From Aldersonia kunmingensis (GTDB taxonomy: Bacteria; Actinomycetota; Actinomycetes; Mycobacteriales; Mycobacteriaceae): DNA of 64,000 bases. Positions 20,301-28,133 of the stretch are shown here, in pieces. Positions within the stretch are counted from its first letter, which is position 1. Each line of letters opens with the position of its first letter. The position numbers and the translations under genes were made by a program. The stretch spans positions 1 through 64,000 of the forward strand of contig NZ_LRRB01000111.1 of NCBI RefSeq assembly GCF_001646865.1, read 5' to 3'. The notes beneath the pieces are model-generated. The model did no database searches. It had not been told where the DNA came from and was given only the letters and a program-made list of their open reading frames with translations.

Positions 20301-20906
20301 CTCGCGCAGCTCGGCGAGCCGTACTTCGACCGTTTCCGCGGACTCGTCGCGCAGGTCGACCACACCGAAGACCGGGACCACCGGACGCGCCAGAATCTGC
20401 TGAGTGCCGTCGGGCAGGAAGCGCACGCGGAACATCGGGTGCAACTCGACCAGTCGGTCCACTGCCCGCTCGAGCGCCTCGGCGTCGACGTCGGCACCAT
20501 CGAACTCGACATAGAGATGGGCCGCGACGCCACCTAGTTCCTGGCTGTCTTGGCGACCGATCCAGTACGCGTGCTGCATGGGTGCGAGCGGGAATGGCTC
20601 GAACTCGGCGGCCGGGTCGGTTTCGCTCTCGGCACCGACCGGTTCGGGCGTAGGTTCGGCTGCCGCGTCCTCCTCCGCGCCAAGCGCGGCGATCCAGCTT
20701 TCAATGTTCGGCTCGGCGGCCAACTGGGCGAAGTTGATATCGAAGCCACGCTTACGCCAGCGTCCGGCCAGCTTCATCATGCGGATGGAGTCGAGCCCGA
20801 GCGAGATCAGATCGTCCGCGTCCCCGATATCGTCGACAGGCTGCGCCAACAGCTCGGCGACCTGCTCGCGAATCTCGGTCTTGCTGATCGGGCTCGAGTA
20901 CGTCAA
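17367..20906 (-). CDS. mbtB: MbtB-like NRPS: aryl carrier, cyclisation, adenylation, PCP
   Basis: A 1179-residue starter NRPS. Order: aryl carrier protein (GLDSIRMM, about 10-80), heterocyclisation domain (about 95-530, with D-x4-D-x2-S present as DMLAGDAMS), adenylation domain (about 560-1040, TSGSTGTPKG, GGATETSIHN), PCP (LGGDSVLA, about 1090). It would take salicylate from the AMP ligase onto the ArCP, condense it with Ser, Thr or Cys and cyclise to an oxazoline or thiazoline. The hand-read pocket D-A-Y-N-T-G-L-I-H-K is nearest the Thr code. Unlike M. tuberculosis MbtB there is no C-terminal thioesterase; the protein ends soon after the PCP. TTG start with GAGGAG 5 nt upstream. Confidence 0.88.
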   Translation of the reverse strand: MTYSSPISKTEIREQVAELLAQPVDDIGDADDLISLGLDSIRMMKLAGRWRKRGFDINFAQLAAEPNIESWIAALGAEEDAAAEPTPEPVGAESETDPAAEFEPFPLAPMQHAYWIGRQDSQELGGVAAHLYVEFDGADVDAEALERAVDRLVELHPMFRVRFLPDGTQQILARPVVPVFGVVDLRDESAETVEVRLAELREDKTHQRMNVADGQVLEIVLTRLPGGASRLHVDVDMLAGDAMSYRVAMADLARLYAGEEIPPATYSYRRFRTEQSGTDDAAARERDRAWWQDRLDDLPSAPALPVIADAGLRTRTAAASAASHRTVRMHHWIDPVAKQRLLTGAHERGVTPAMALASVFAETIGGWSSESKFLLNLPLFHRNPVHPEIDRLVGDFTSSVMLDVDVSAHASVLDRALALQKTLHTNGSHSAYAGLEVLRDLGRRRGEQVLAPVVYTSALNLGELFDERVTAAFGEPVWIISQGPQVLLDAQVTEVRGGLLLNWDVRESAFPAGLIATMFDQYTAAIGRLCDGDAGWSAEAAVRLPLAQAAVRSAVNATDGQVSGRALHEGFFANALAKPEAPAVVWGLDGTQGGWTYGELATRALAVGGALRAAGVSVGDAVAVQLPKGPDQILGVLGVLAAGGTYVPIGFDQPAGRRAEILRTGGIAAALSVEGADLGPNVTVVGIDTARYFAEPLTAPEMPATDSIAYVIFTSGSTGTPKGVDVPHRGAMNTIDAVNEWFAVHSGDRVLALSALEFDASVYDIFGMFSAGGSLVTLDAQQRAEPTTWVELLREHRVTILNCVPSMLDMILEVGGDQLGDSLRAVTLGGDWVGADLVARLAAQVPGARFAGLGGATETSIHNTICEVTAPAPAHWAAVPFGVPLRNVRCRVVSQIGRDCPDWVSGELWVGGANVAAGYRNDPERTAERFVEHDGIRWYRTGDMARYWPDGTIEFLGRADHQVQIRGYRVELGEVEGGLRSLPGVTGAVAAIVGSGAPKLVAAVTVDPERAASEALGADHGAALAAELAEVLPTYMVPTRIVVLERFPLTPNGKLDRKKIQAMVEIGDADGGFVEPRTDLESALARIVGEVLGEQRVGVEDDFFSLGGDSVLATTVIARVRDWLDAPQAIVSDIFAARTVAALATRLADKDAVPGRLDQVAQIYLEIADLDDADLLADA

Positions 20907-20968
20907 CGCTGCTCCTCAATATGATTCCGCCGAACCGCACGGGCTTGAGGGAAAGCATAACCGCGTGG

Positions 20969-20987
20969 GTAGGCTTGCCTTACCTTA
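20969..20987. promoter_or_regulatory. IdeR/DtxR-like iron box in divergent promoter
   Basis: Minus-strand reading TAAGGTAAGGCAAGCCTAC matches the IdeR consensus at 14 of 19. It lies between the divergent MbtB-like gene (63 bp away) and the salicylate-AMP ligase gene (44 bp away) and could control both. Confidence 0.65.
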
Positions 20988-21030
20988 GTCCAAAGCAGCC
21001 GCCAATTCAGTACGCGATCGTGAGGCCACC

Positions 21031-22671
21031 ATGCAATCGGAACCCGTAACCGACGCCGCGACCCCGCGGGGGCACCGAGACGGGTTCATCCCCTTCCGCG
21101 ACGAGCTTGCTGCGGACTACCGCGCAGCCGGCTACTGGCGGGGCAGCACGCTGGGCTCGCTGCTGCGCGACGCGGCTGGGCGGCGTCCCGAGGCGACGGC
21201 CCTGCTCACCGACGAGGAACCCCGCACCTACCGCGCGCTCGACGAGGCCGCCGACGAGATGGCCGCCGGTTTCATCGCGCAGGGCATCGCACCCGGCGAC
21301 CGCGTGGTAGTGCAACTGCCGAACCGGCCGGAGTTCGCGGTCGTGTTTTTCGGCCTGCTGCGCGCGGGCGCGATTCCGGTGCTGTGCCTGCCGGCGCATC
21401 GCAGCGCGGAGATCGGCCACCTCGCCGCGCTGTCCGAGGCCGTCGGCTACGTCATTGCCGACACCTTCGGCGGCTTCGATTACCGAGACCTCGCGCGAAC
21501 CGTGCGCGAACGGGTGCCGAGCCTGGAGCACGTGTTCGTCCTCGGCGATCCGAGTGAGTTCACTGCCCTGTCCGAGGTTCCACGCCCCGCGCGCGAACTG
21601 CCCGAAGCAGACCCGGCCGACATCGCGGTACTCCTGGTGTCGGGCGGCACAACCGGACTGCCGAAGCTCATCGCCCGCACCCACGACGACTACGCCTACA
21701 ACGCCCGGGCCAGCGCGGAAGTCTGCGCGCTCGGCCCCGAGGACGTGTACCTGGTGACGCTGCCGGCGGCGCACAACTTCCCCCTCGCCTGCCCGGGCAT
21801 CCTCGGCACCATCGCGACCGGCGGCTCGATCGCGTTCGTCGACGATCCCAGCCCGGAAAACGCGTTCGCCGCGATCGAGCGGCACGGCGTCACGGTGACC
21901 GCTGTGGTGCCTCCCCTGGCCCAACTCTGGTGTGCCGCAACCGACTGGGAGGAAGCCGACCTTTCTTCGCTGCGGCTGCTACAGGTCGGCGGCGCCCGAC
22001 TGGCGGACAGCAATGCCGCCGAGGTCCGCCCCGCGCTCGGCGCGCAGCTGCAGCAGGTGTTCGGCATGGCCGAGGGCCTGCTCAACTACACCCGTCTCGA
22101 TGATCCGGACGAGCTGGTCTTCCGCACGCAGGGCCGGCCACTTTCTCCGCACGACGAGCTCCGCATCGTCGACGAGAACGGCAACGAGGTCGCCGCGGGC
22201 GAGGAAGGCGAACTGCTCACGCGCGGTCCGTACACGATCCGCGGCTACTACCGCGCCGAGGCGCACAACGAACGCGCGATCACCGCCGACGGCTACTACC
22301 GCAGCGGCGATCTCGTGCGGCAGTTACCCAGCGGACATCTGATCGTCTCCGGTCGCGTGAAGGACGTCATCAACCGTGGCGGTGAGAACATCTCGTGCGA
22401 TGAGCTCGAGGACCACCTGCTCGCACATCCGGCCGTGCGCCACGCCGCCGCGGTCGGTATTCCCGACGATTCCCTTGGTGAACGAGTCTGTGCCGCACTG
22501 GTTCCCGCGGATACCGCTCTGCCGACGCTCGCGGAGCTGAAGGAATTCCTGCTCGGTCGTGGGCTGGCCACCTACAAGCTGCCGGACCGGATCGCCTCGC
22601 TCGACGCGCTGCCCGTCACCGCCGTGGGGAAGATCGACAAGCGAAAGCTCGTCCCGATGATCGACCAATAA
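21031..22671 (+). CDS. mbtA: Salicylate (2,3-DHB)-AMP ligase, MbtA/EntE-type
   Basis: A 546-residue stand-alone adenylating enzyme, the usual length for aryl-AMP ligases of siderophore pathways. The AMP-binding motif VSGGTTGLPKL is near residue 205, GMAEGLLNYTR near 350, and the C-terminal NRGGENIS and GKIDKRKL motifs are intact. It activates salicylate, made by the salicylate synthase next door, and loads it on the aryl carrier domain of the MbtB-like NRPS. GAGG lies just upstream of ATG 21031. Salicylate rather than 2,3-dihydroxybenzoate is inferred from the neighbouring mbtI-like gene; no entA/B/C genes are present. Confidence 0.9.
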   Translation: MQSEPVTDAATPRGHRDGFIPFRDELAADYRAAGYWRGSTLGSLLRDAAGRRPEATALLTDEEPRTYRALDEAADEMAAGFIAQGIAPGDRVVVQLPNRPEFAVVFFGLLRAGAIPVLCLPAHRSAEIGHLAALSEAVGYVIADTFGGFDYRDLARTVRERVPSLEHVFVLGDPSEFTALSEVPRPARELPEADPADIAVLLVSGGTTGLPKLIARTHDDYAYNARASAEVCALGPEDVYLVTLPAAHNFPLACPGILGTIATGGSIAFVDDPSPENAFAAIERHGVTVTAVVPPLAQLWCAATDWEEADLSSLRLLQVGGARLADSNAAEVRPALGAQLQQVFGMAEGLLNYTRLDDPDELVFRTQGRPLSPHDELRIVDENGNEVAAGEEGELLTRGPYTIRGYYRAEAHNERAITADGYYRSGDLVRQLPSGHLIVSGRVKDVINRGGENISCDELEDHLLAHPAVRHAAAVGIPDDSLGERVCAALVPADTALPTLAELKEFLLGRGLATYKLPDRIASLDALPVTAVGKIDKRKLVPMIDQ

Positions 22672-22672
22672 T

Positions 22673-22759
22673 CGATCGCTTCTGCGCGTCGCAGCCGCGA
22701 TCGAGCAAGCCCGGAAGCTGCCCGGAATCGATCCGGACCGCGTGGCCCTGTGGTTCTGA
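22673..22759 (+). pseudogene. Remnant of an alpha/beta-hydrolase gene
   Basis: Directly after the AMP ligase stop there are 28 sense codons ending in TGA. They read like the nucleophile-elbow approach of dienelactone-hydrolase-type proteins: RVAAAIEQARKLPGIDPDRV then ALWF. The normal continuation (GxSxGG) is missing and no start is present, so this is a gene scrap. It is recognised by eye only. Confidence 0.45.
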
Positions 22760-22767
22760 TACACGCC

Positions 22768-22801
22768 AAAGCCCTTGCTCGGCGATCCGAGCAAGGGCTT
22801 T
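22768..22801. terminator. Bidirectional terminator between mbtA and mbtI
   Basis: Perfect 15-bp arms AAAGCCCTTGCTCGG and CCGAGCAAGGGCTTT with a CGAT loop, bounded by A- and T-tracts. It lies between the convergent AMP ligase and salicylate synthase genes. Confidence 0.85.
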
Positions 22802-22816
22802 CGCGTTGGTGCGTGT

Positions 22817-24145
22817 CTACCGCGCGACGAGGTACGGGCTTACGCTGCCCAGCTTTTCGCAGGTCTCCTCGAATTCACGCTCGGGGCGCGACTGGCCGAT
22901 GATGCCGGCGCCGGCACGCAGCCAGGCGCCCTGTGCAGTCTGGTAGACAGCGCGCAGCACTAGCGTCGCCTCGAAGGATCCGTCCGGACCGACCGACAGC
23001 ACTGCACCCGAGTACAGCCCACGCGGTTCGCCGTCGAGCCGGAAGATGGCATCCACGCAGTCCCGCTTGGGAATTCCCGACGCGGTCACGGACGGGAACA
23101 GCACGTCGAGTGCTTCCCAGCCGGTGCGGTCGGCCGCGAGCAGCCCGCGCACGGTGGAGGCGAGGTGCTGCACGCTGCCACGCTCGCGCACGGTCATGTA
23201 ATCGGAGACGGCCGTGGTGCCCGGCTCGGAAACCGAGGCGATCTCGGCAAACGACGTGCGCACCGAGACCGCGTGCTCGACGATCTCCTTCGGGTCGGAC
23301 TCGAGGTCGCGGCGTGCCGCACTGTCGGCATCCTCGCCGAGTCCGAATGCCCTTGTACCGGCGAGCGGTTCGGTGGTGACTTCGCCGAGCTCATCGACCG
23401 AGGCGACGAGTTCCGGGCTGAAGCCGGCGGCCTCGAGATCGCCGAGGCGGAAGAGGAACGAGCGGGCCGGGCTGTTGTTCGCCCGGCCGAGCCGGTAGGT
23501 CGCCGGCATATCGATCGGGAAAGGCACCTCGACGCGGCGCGACAGAATCACCTTCTGGTAGTCGCCGCGGTCGATCTCGGCAACGGCCGCGGCCACACGG
23601 TCGCGGTAGTTCGTCGGGTCCTGGCGAATATCGAGTTCGCGGGCCGTCGGTAGTTCGCCGGTGCCTGCCTGCGCGGCGAGTGCCCGGATCGATTCCTGCT
23701 CATCGGGAGTGCCGCCGCTGATCTCCAGCGCAGACTCCGTCACCCGGACTTCCACGCGCGGAATCATCAGGTGCGCCAACGGAATCCGCTCGGTCAGGTA
23801 CCGCTCGGCGCCGAGCGCGTAGGCGCACGATTCGAAGGCGAGCCAGCCGTAGGCGCGGTGATCGCTCGCGGCAGGGTCGATTTCCTGCAGCGCGGCGAGC
23901 GCGGCGCCGATGACCTCGGCGGGGCGCCCGGTCCAGGTCGCAGACTCCGTCGTGTCATCCCACGTGGTGCGCACCTGCTCGGTGTCGAGCACGACGCTGC
24001 CGCGTGCCTCGCCCGCGAATACCCATTCCCCGAGGCGTTCGTAGACGACGTAGTCGGCAAAGAGCCCCGATGCGGCCAGATTCGCGACCACGGCAGCGGG
24101 GTCGAGTGCGACGTCGATGCGCAGGTGTGCGTCCGTGGGCGACAA
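22817..24145 (-). CDS. mbtI: Salicylate synthase (MbtI/Irp9-like, chorismate-utilising)
   Basis: A 442-residue chorismate-binding enzyme converting chorismate through isochorismate to salicylate. The general base Lys of GDYQKVILSRR is at about residue 198, TEPLAGTRA follows near 245, and the C-terminal GLYSGAVLS and RAGAGIIGQS motifs are present. These are the positions used in MbtI/TrpE-fold enzymes. The TTG start is supported by GGAGG 4 nt upstream (complement at 24150-24154). It supplies the cap for the siderophore, and an iron box lies about 38 bp upstream. Confidence 0.9.
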   Translation of the reverse strand: MSPTDAHLRIDVALDPAAVVANLAASGLFADYVVYERLGEWVFAGEARGSVVLDTEQVRTTWDDTTESATWTGRPAEVIGAALAALQEIDPAASDHRAYGWLAFESCAYALGAERYLTERIPLAHLMIPRVEVRVTESALEISGGTPDEQESIRALAAQAGTGELPTARELDIRQDPTNYRDRVAAAVAEIDRGDYQKVILSRRVEVPFPIDMPATYRLGRANNSPARSFLFRLGDLEAAGFSPELVASVDELGEVTTEPLAGTRAFGLGEDADSAARRDLESDPKEIVEHAVSVRTSFAEIASVSEPGTTAVSDYMTVRERGSVQHLASTVRGLLAADRTGWEALDVLFPSVTASGIPKRDCVDAIFRLDGEPRGLYSGAVLSVGPDGSFEATLVLRAVYQTAQGAWLRAGAGIIGQSRPEREFEETCEKLGSVSPYLVAR

Positions 24146-24182
24146 CTATCCTCCAGATAAGGGCGACCTTAGAATTCGTTGA

Positions 24183-24201
24183 TGAGGTTAGCATTACCTT
24201 G
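24183..24201 (-). promoter_or_regulatory. IdeR/DtxR-like iron box before mbtI
   Basis: TGAGGTTAGCATTACCTTG matches the IdeR consensus at 13 of 19. A smaller palindrome, TAAGG-GCGA-CCTTA, lies between it and the mbtI start (about 24157-24171). The box could also affect plsB on the other side, but plsB starts 120 bp away. Confidence 0.6.
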
Positions 24202-24321
24202 CCTGCTGTGGGAGCGCACCGATCACAGTGAGCAGAAGAACCTGGCCGGACGGCAAAATCGCTGCGCCGATTCCGCTGACAGCAGGACAATGGAGGACAT
24301 GGACCGGTACTCGGAGGCGCC

Positions 24322-26718
24322 ATGACCCAGGAACTCACGTCTCGTCCGTCGGCGGGCCCGTCCGGTTCCGATCAGCCTCCCATCGTTGTCCTCATCGACG
24401 CGTCCACGACGGTCGAACATGACGTCATCGATCGCTGGCTGGCCACGGAAGGCCTGAACACGGCACTCGGGCTGCCGAAACCGGACTCCCGCCTCGATCT
24501 CGATCTCGACGAAGTCGCGACCCACCTGACCCGCCGCGAAGACGACCCTCTGATCGTGCCCGTGCGAGTGCTCTGGCTTCCGCCAGAGCGGGATGGCATC
24601 CGGCGAGCGCGGTTCTCCGACCTCGTGTTCTCCAATCCGCGGGATCCGCACCGGCTGATGCAGCGCTGGATCGTCCGCAATGCTCCGGACCGCCATCGCG
24701 TACTCACCGGCCGGCCTGCCCGGCTCAGCGAACTGTGCGCCCGCTACGCCGACCGCGAGCCAACCAGGGCCGCGCTGGCCCGGTCCATCATCCGCGCCGC
24801 GCGGTTATCGCTGGATCGCTCGGAACGTGCGGTCATCGGCGCCCGCTACAAAGTGCCACAGCACGTGGCCGAGGAAATCCTGGAGTCCATCGAGTTCCGA
24901 CGACAGCTCGATGGGCTCGCCGACGACCTCGGCATCGAGCATGGCGAGGCGTACCGGCGCGCCGAGAACAACCTGCGGGACATGGTCGCGACCCAGACCG
25001 CGCTGGTTTCCGACCTCTTCAACCAGGTAATGCGTCCGTTGCACCGGTCCGCATGGCAGATCGACGCCGACGAATCCAGCCTCGCAAAGCTGCGGCGGCT
25101 CAACGAGCGCCAGCCGCTGATCTTCCTTCCGTCTCACCGGTCCTACGTCGACCCGTTCGTCCTCGACGAGGTGCTGGCGCGCAACGATTTCCCACCAAGC
25201 CATCTCATCGGCGGCGCAAACCTGAACTTCTGGCCGATCGGCCCGCTCGCTCGTCTGAGCGGCGCGATCTTCATTCGCCGCAGCTTCGGAGACGACGAAA
25301 TCTATAAGGCGTGCGTTGCCGAGTACCTCGGCTACCTGCTCGCCAAGCGCTTCAACCTGGAGTGGTACTTCGAGGGCGGCCGCACCAGGACCGGCAAGCT
25401 GCGCCCACCTCGGTACGGCCTGCTGAACTACCTCGCCGCCTCGGTGCGGACGAACAAGGTGGACGACGTCCTCCTGGTGCCGGTGTCCATCACCTACGAA
25501 CGGCTCAACGAACTCGGCGCGATTGCTGTCGAGCAACTTGGTGGCGGCAAGAAGTCCGAGGGGATCAGCTGGTTCGTCAATTACATTCGCAGCCAGCAGA
25601 AAGCGGCTGGCAAGGTCTACGTGCGCTTCGGCGAGCCGCTGTCGGCCCGCGGTCGCCTCTTTGCGAACGGCGATCCGCTGGTTGCCGCAGGCGGAAATGA
25701 AATGCCGGCCTCCGTCATCGAAGGCGCAACTGGGCCGGACGACGACGGCGAAGCGCGGCTCGCGGTGCAGAAGGTCGCCTTCGAACTCGCGGTCGGCATC
25801 AATGACGTCACGCCGGTCACGGTCAATGCGGTCGTGACCCTCGCCCTGCTCGGCGTCCAGTCGCGTGCGCTCACCGGCAGCGAGGTGCGCGCCGTCGTCC
25901 GGCCGGTGCTCGACTACATCGAGAAGCGCGGCATACCGAAGGGCGACCTCGATCTGCTGCGCAGCAATGCGGGACTGGTCAGCGTGCTGGAAGAACTCTC
26001 GGCGGCGAAGGTCGTCACGATCTATGCCGGCGGTGACGAGCCGGTCTATTCGATCGAGCCCGGCCAGCATCTGATTGCGGCCTTCTACCGCAACAGCGCC
26101 ATGCACTGGTTCGTCAACCGCGCGCTGCTCGAACTCAGTGCGCTCGCCGCATCGGAAAATCCAGCGGCACTCCCGTTCGAGAAGGGGTGGGCGGAGGCCG
26201 AGCGACTCCGCGACATGCTGAAGTACGAGTTCTTCTTCCCCGACCGCGAGACGTTCCGTGAGCAAATGAAGATCGAGGTCGACCTCATCGACCCGGACTG
26301 GCGAACGCGATCGGTCACCGCACTGGAACTGCTCGACTACCTGACCAAGACCGGTTTCATGATGGTGCACCGCACGCTGCGGTCGTTCTTCGACGCGCAA
26401 CTCGTTGTCGCCGAGCGGCTATGCCTGCGCGGCCCCGAAGAGGATATCGACCGCAAAACGCTCATCACAGAATGCGTCGGCGTCGGCCAGCAGATGCTTC
26501 TGCAGTCCCGGCTGCACAGCCCCGAGTCGGTCTCATCCGAACTGTTCGCCTCCGCGATCCGGCTTGCGAACAACCGCGGGTTGCTCACTGGGGGCGGCGA
26601 GGACCTCGCCGCGCGGCGTGACCAGTTCGCCGCCGACCTGCGTGATATTTCCAGCCGAATCACCAAGGCAGCGCTGCTCGACGAGTCGAATCGGAGGCTG
26701 ACCGGTGGACTTCGATAA
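24322..26718 (+). CDS. plsB: Glycerol-3-phosphate 1-O-acyltransferase
   Basis: A 798-residue PlsB-type enzyme that acylates glycerol-3-phosphate with acyl-CoA/ACP in the first step of phospholipid and triacylglycerol synthesis. The acyltransferase motif HRSYVD is near residue 271, followed by the substrate-binding region with FEGGRTRTGK around 350 and the VPVSITYER block. Length fits mycobacterial PlsB2. GGAGG lies 4 nt before ATG 24322. The 3' end overlaps the HAD-PlsC gene by 14 bp, the same pairing as Rv2482c/Rv2483c. Confidence 0.93.
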   Translation: MTQELTSRPSAGPSGSDQPPIVVLIDASTTVEHDVIDRWLATEGLNTALGLPKPDSRLDLDLDEVATHLTRREDDPLIVPVRVLWLPPERDGIRRARFSDLVFSNPRDPHRLMQRWIVRNAPDRHRVLTGRPARLSELCARYADREPTRAALARSIIRAARLSLDRSERAVIGARYKVPQHVAEEILESIEFRRQLDGLADDLGIEHGEAYRRAENNLRDMVATQTALVSDLFNQVMRPLHRSAWQIDADESSLAKLRRLNERQPLIFLPSHRSYVDPFVLDEVLARNDFPPSHLIGGANLNFWPIGPLARLSGAIFIRRSFGDDEIYKACVAEYLGYLLAKRFNLEWYFEGGRTRTGKLRPPRYGLLNYLAASVRTNKVDDVLLVPVSITYERLNELGAIAVEQLGGGKKSEGISWFVNYIRSQQKAAGKVYVRFGEPLSARGRLFANGDPLVAAGGNEMPASVIEGATGPDDDGEARLAVQKVAFELAVGINDVTPVTVNAVVTLALLGVQSRALTGSEVRAVVRPVLDYIEKRGIPKGDLDLLRSNAGLVSVLEELSAAKVVTIYAGGDEPVYSIEPGQHLIAAFYRNSAMHWFVNRALLELSALAASENPAALPFEKGWAEAERLRDMLKYEFFFPDRETFREQMKIEVDLIDPDWRTRSVTALELLDYLTKTGFMMVHRTLRSFFDAQLVVAERLCLRGPEEDIDRKTLITECVGVGQQMLLQSRLHSPESVSSELFASAIRLANNRGLLTGGGEDLAARRDQFAADLRDISSRITKAALLDESNRRLTGGLR

Positions 26719-28132
26719 CGCGCTCGAGCGGGTCCGCAAAGGGCCCGAGGGACCGCACATCGGCGCATTCTTCGACTACGACGGCACCCTGATCCACGGC
26801 TTCTCCGCCGCGAACTTCTATCGCGACCTCATCATGTCCCGCAAGGTTTCCCCTCTCCAGCTGGCCGAGACCGTGGTTGCCGGAATCCGCGGAACATCGA
26901 ATGAGGCGGATTTCGAACGGTTCGTCCGGTCGGCCCTGAAGGCTTACGCGGGTCACACCGAGGATGAGCTCCACGAGCTATCGAATCGAATCTTTACCCG
27001 GGAGATCGCTGGGCAGATGTATCCGCAGGCATGGCAGCTATTGCGTGCGCACGAGGCCGCAGGCCACACACTCGTGGTGGCTTCCTCGGCCACCTGGTTC
27101 CAAATCGCGCCTGCTGCAGAAGAACTCGGCATTCCCAACATTCTCGCAACACCGGTGGAGATGCGCGATGGCGTCGCGACCGGGCGGATCACCGGCCGCA
27201 CGCTGTGGGCCGAGGGCAAGGCGGCAGCGGTCACGGACTTCGCGCGGAACAACGACATCGACCTCGACCAGAGCTACGCCTACGGCAACGGCACCGAGGA
27301 CGTCGCGTTTCTTTCCTCGGTCGGAACCCCGACCGCGCTCAACCCGGACAGGGGACTGACCAGGCACGCCGAGGAGCACGACTGGCCGATCGTTCGGCTG
27401 CGCCCGCGCGGCGGTGCCGGTGTCAGCCAGCTCGTGCGCACCGCCGCGGGTTACACCGGCCTGTTCGGCGGAGCGGCCCTCGGGATCGCGACGAATCTTG
27501 GCCGCAGCCAACGCAACATGGTGGACGGCATGATCTCGAACGCGTCGACCTTCGCGCTGTTCGGCGCCGGCGTACACATCAACATCGTCGGCAAACGGCA
27601 CGCGCGGGCGCCGCGCCCGGCGGTGTTCATCTTCAACCATCAGAGCGAGTTCGACCTGCTCGTGATGGGCGAGGTCCTCCACGGCGGCTTCACCGGCATC
27701 GTGAAAAAGGAGATGGCCGCCAATCCGCTGTTCGGGCCAATGCTGCGCTTCGGCGGTGCGACCTTCATCGACCGGAAGAACACCGACAAGGCCAAATCGG
27801 AGCTCAAGCCCGTCGTCGAGACGTTGAAATCCGGTGTGTCCGTGATTGTCGCGCCCGAGGGCACGCGCTCGCTGAGCCCACGACTCGGCGAGTTCAAGAA
27901 GGGCGCCTTCCATATCGCGATACAGGCCGGGGTGCCGATCGTCCCCGTGGTGATCCGCAATGCCGGCGAGATCTACTGGCGCAACGCGAGAGCGATCCGG
28001 CAGGGCACCATCGATGTAGCGGTGCTCGAACCGATCGATGTCAGCGAGTGGGATCCCGCGCACCTCGACTCGAACGTCGCAGAGGTACGACAGCTATTCT
28101 TCGAGACCCTGCTGGACTGGCCGAAGGGCTGA
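26705..28132 (+). CDS. plsC: HAD phosphatase-PlsC fusion (1-acylglycerol-3-phosphate acyltransferase)
   Basis: A 475-residue bifunctional protein. The N-terminal HAD-IB phosphatase domain has the nucleophile motif DYDGT at 24-28 and continues to about 225. The C-terminal PlsC domain has NHQSEFD near 311 and the substrate motif EGTRS near 385. The second domain adds the sn-2 acyl group to make phosphatidate. The HAD part is usually labelled phosphoserine phosphatase-like, but its substrate is unproven; a lipid-phosphate role is possible. GTG start inside the plsB end implies translational coupling. Confidence 0.92.
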   Translation: MDFDNALERVRKGPEGPHIGAFFDYDGTLIHGFSAANFYRDLIMSRKVSPLQLAETVVAGIRGTSNEADFERFVRSALKAYAGHTEDELHELSNRIFTREIAGQMYPQAWQLLRAHEAAGHTLVVASSATWFQIAPAAEELGIPNILATPVEMRDGVATGRITGRTLWAEGKAAAVTDFARNNDIDLDQSYAYGNGTEDVAFLSSVGTPTALNPDRGLTRHAEEHDWPIVRLRPRGGAGVSQLVRTAAGYTGLFGGAALGIATNLGRSQRNMVDGMISNASTFALFGAGVHINIVGKRHARAPRPAVFIFNHQSEFDLLVMGEVLHGGFTGIVKKEMAANPLFGPMLRFGGATFIDRKNTDKAKSELKPVVETLKSGVSVIVAPEGTRSLSPRLGEFKKGAFHIAIQAGVPIVPVVIRNAGEIYWRNARAIRQGTIDVAVLEPIDVSEWDPAHLDSNVAEVRQLFFETLLDWPKG

Positions 28133-28133
28133 C

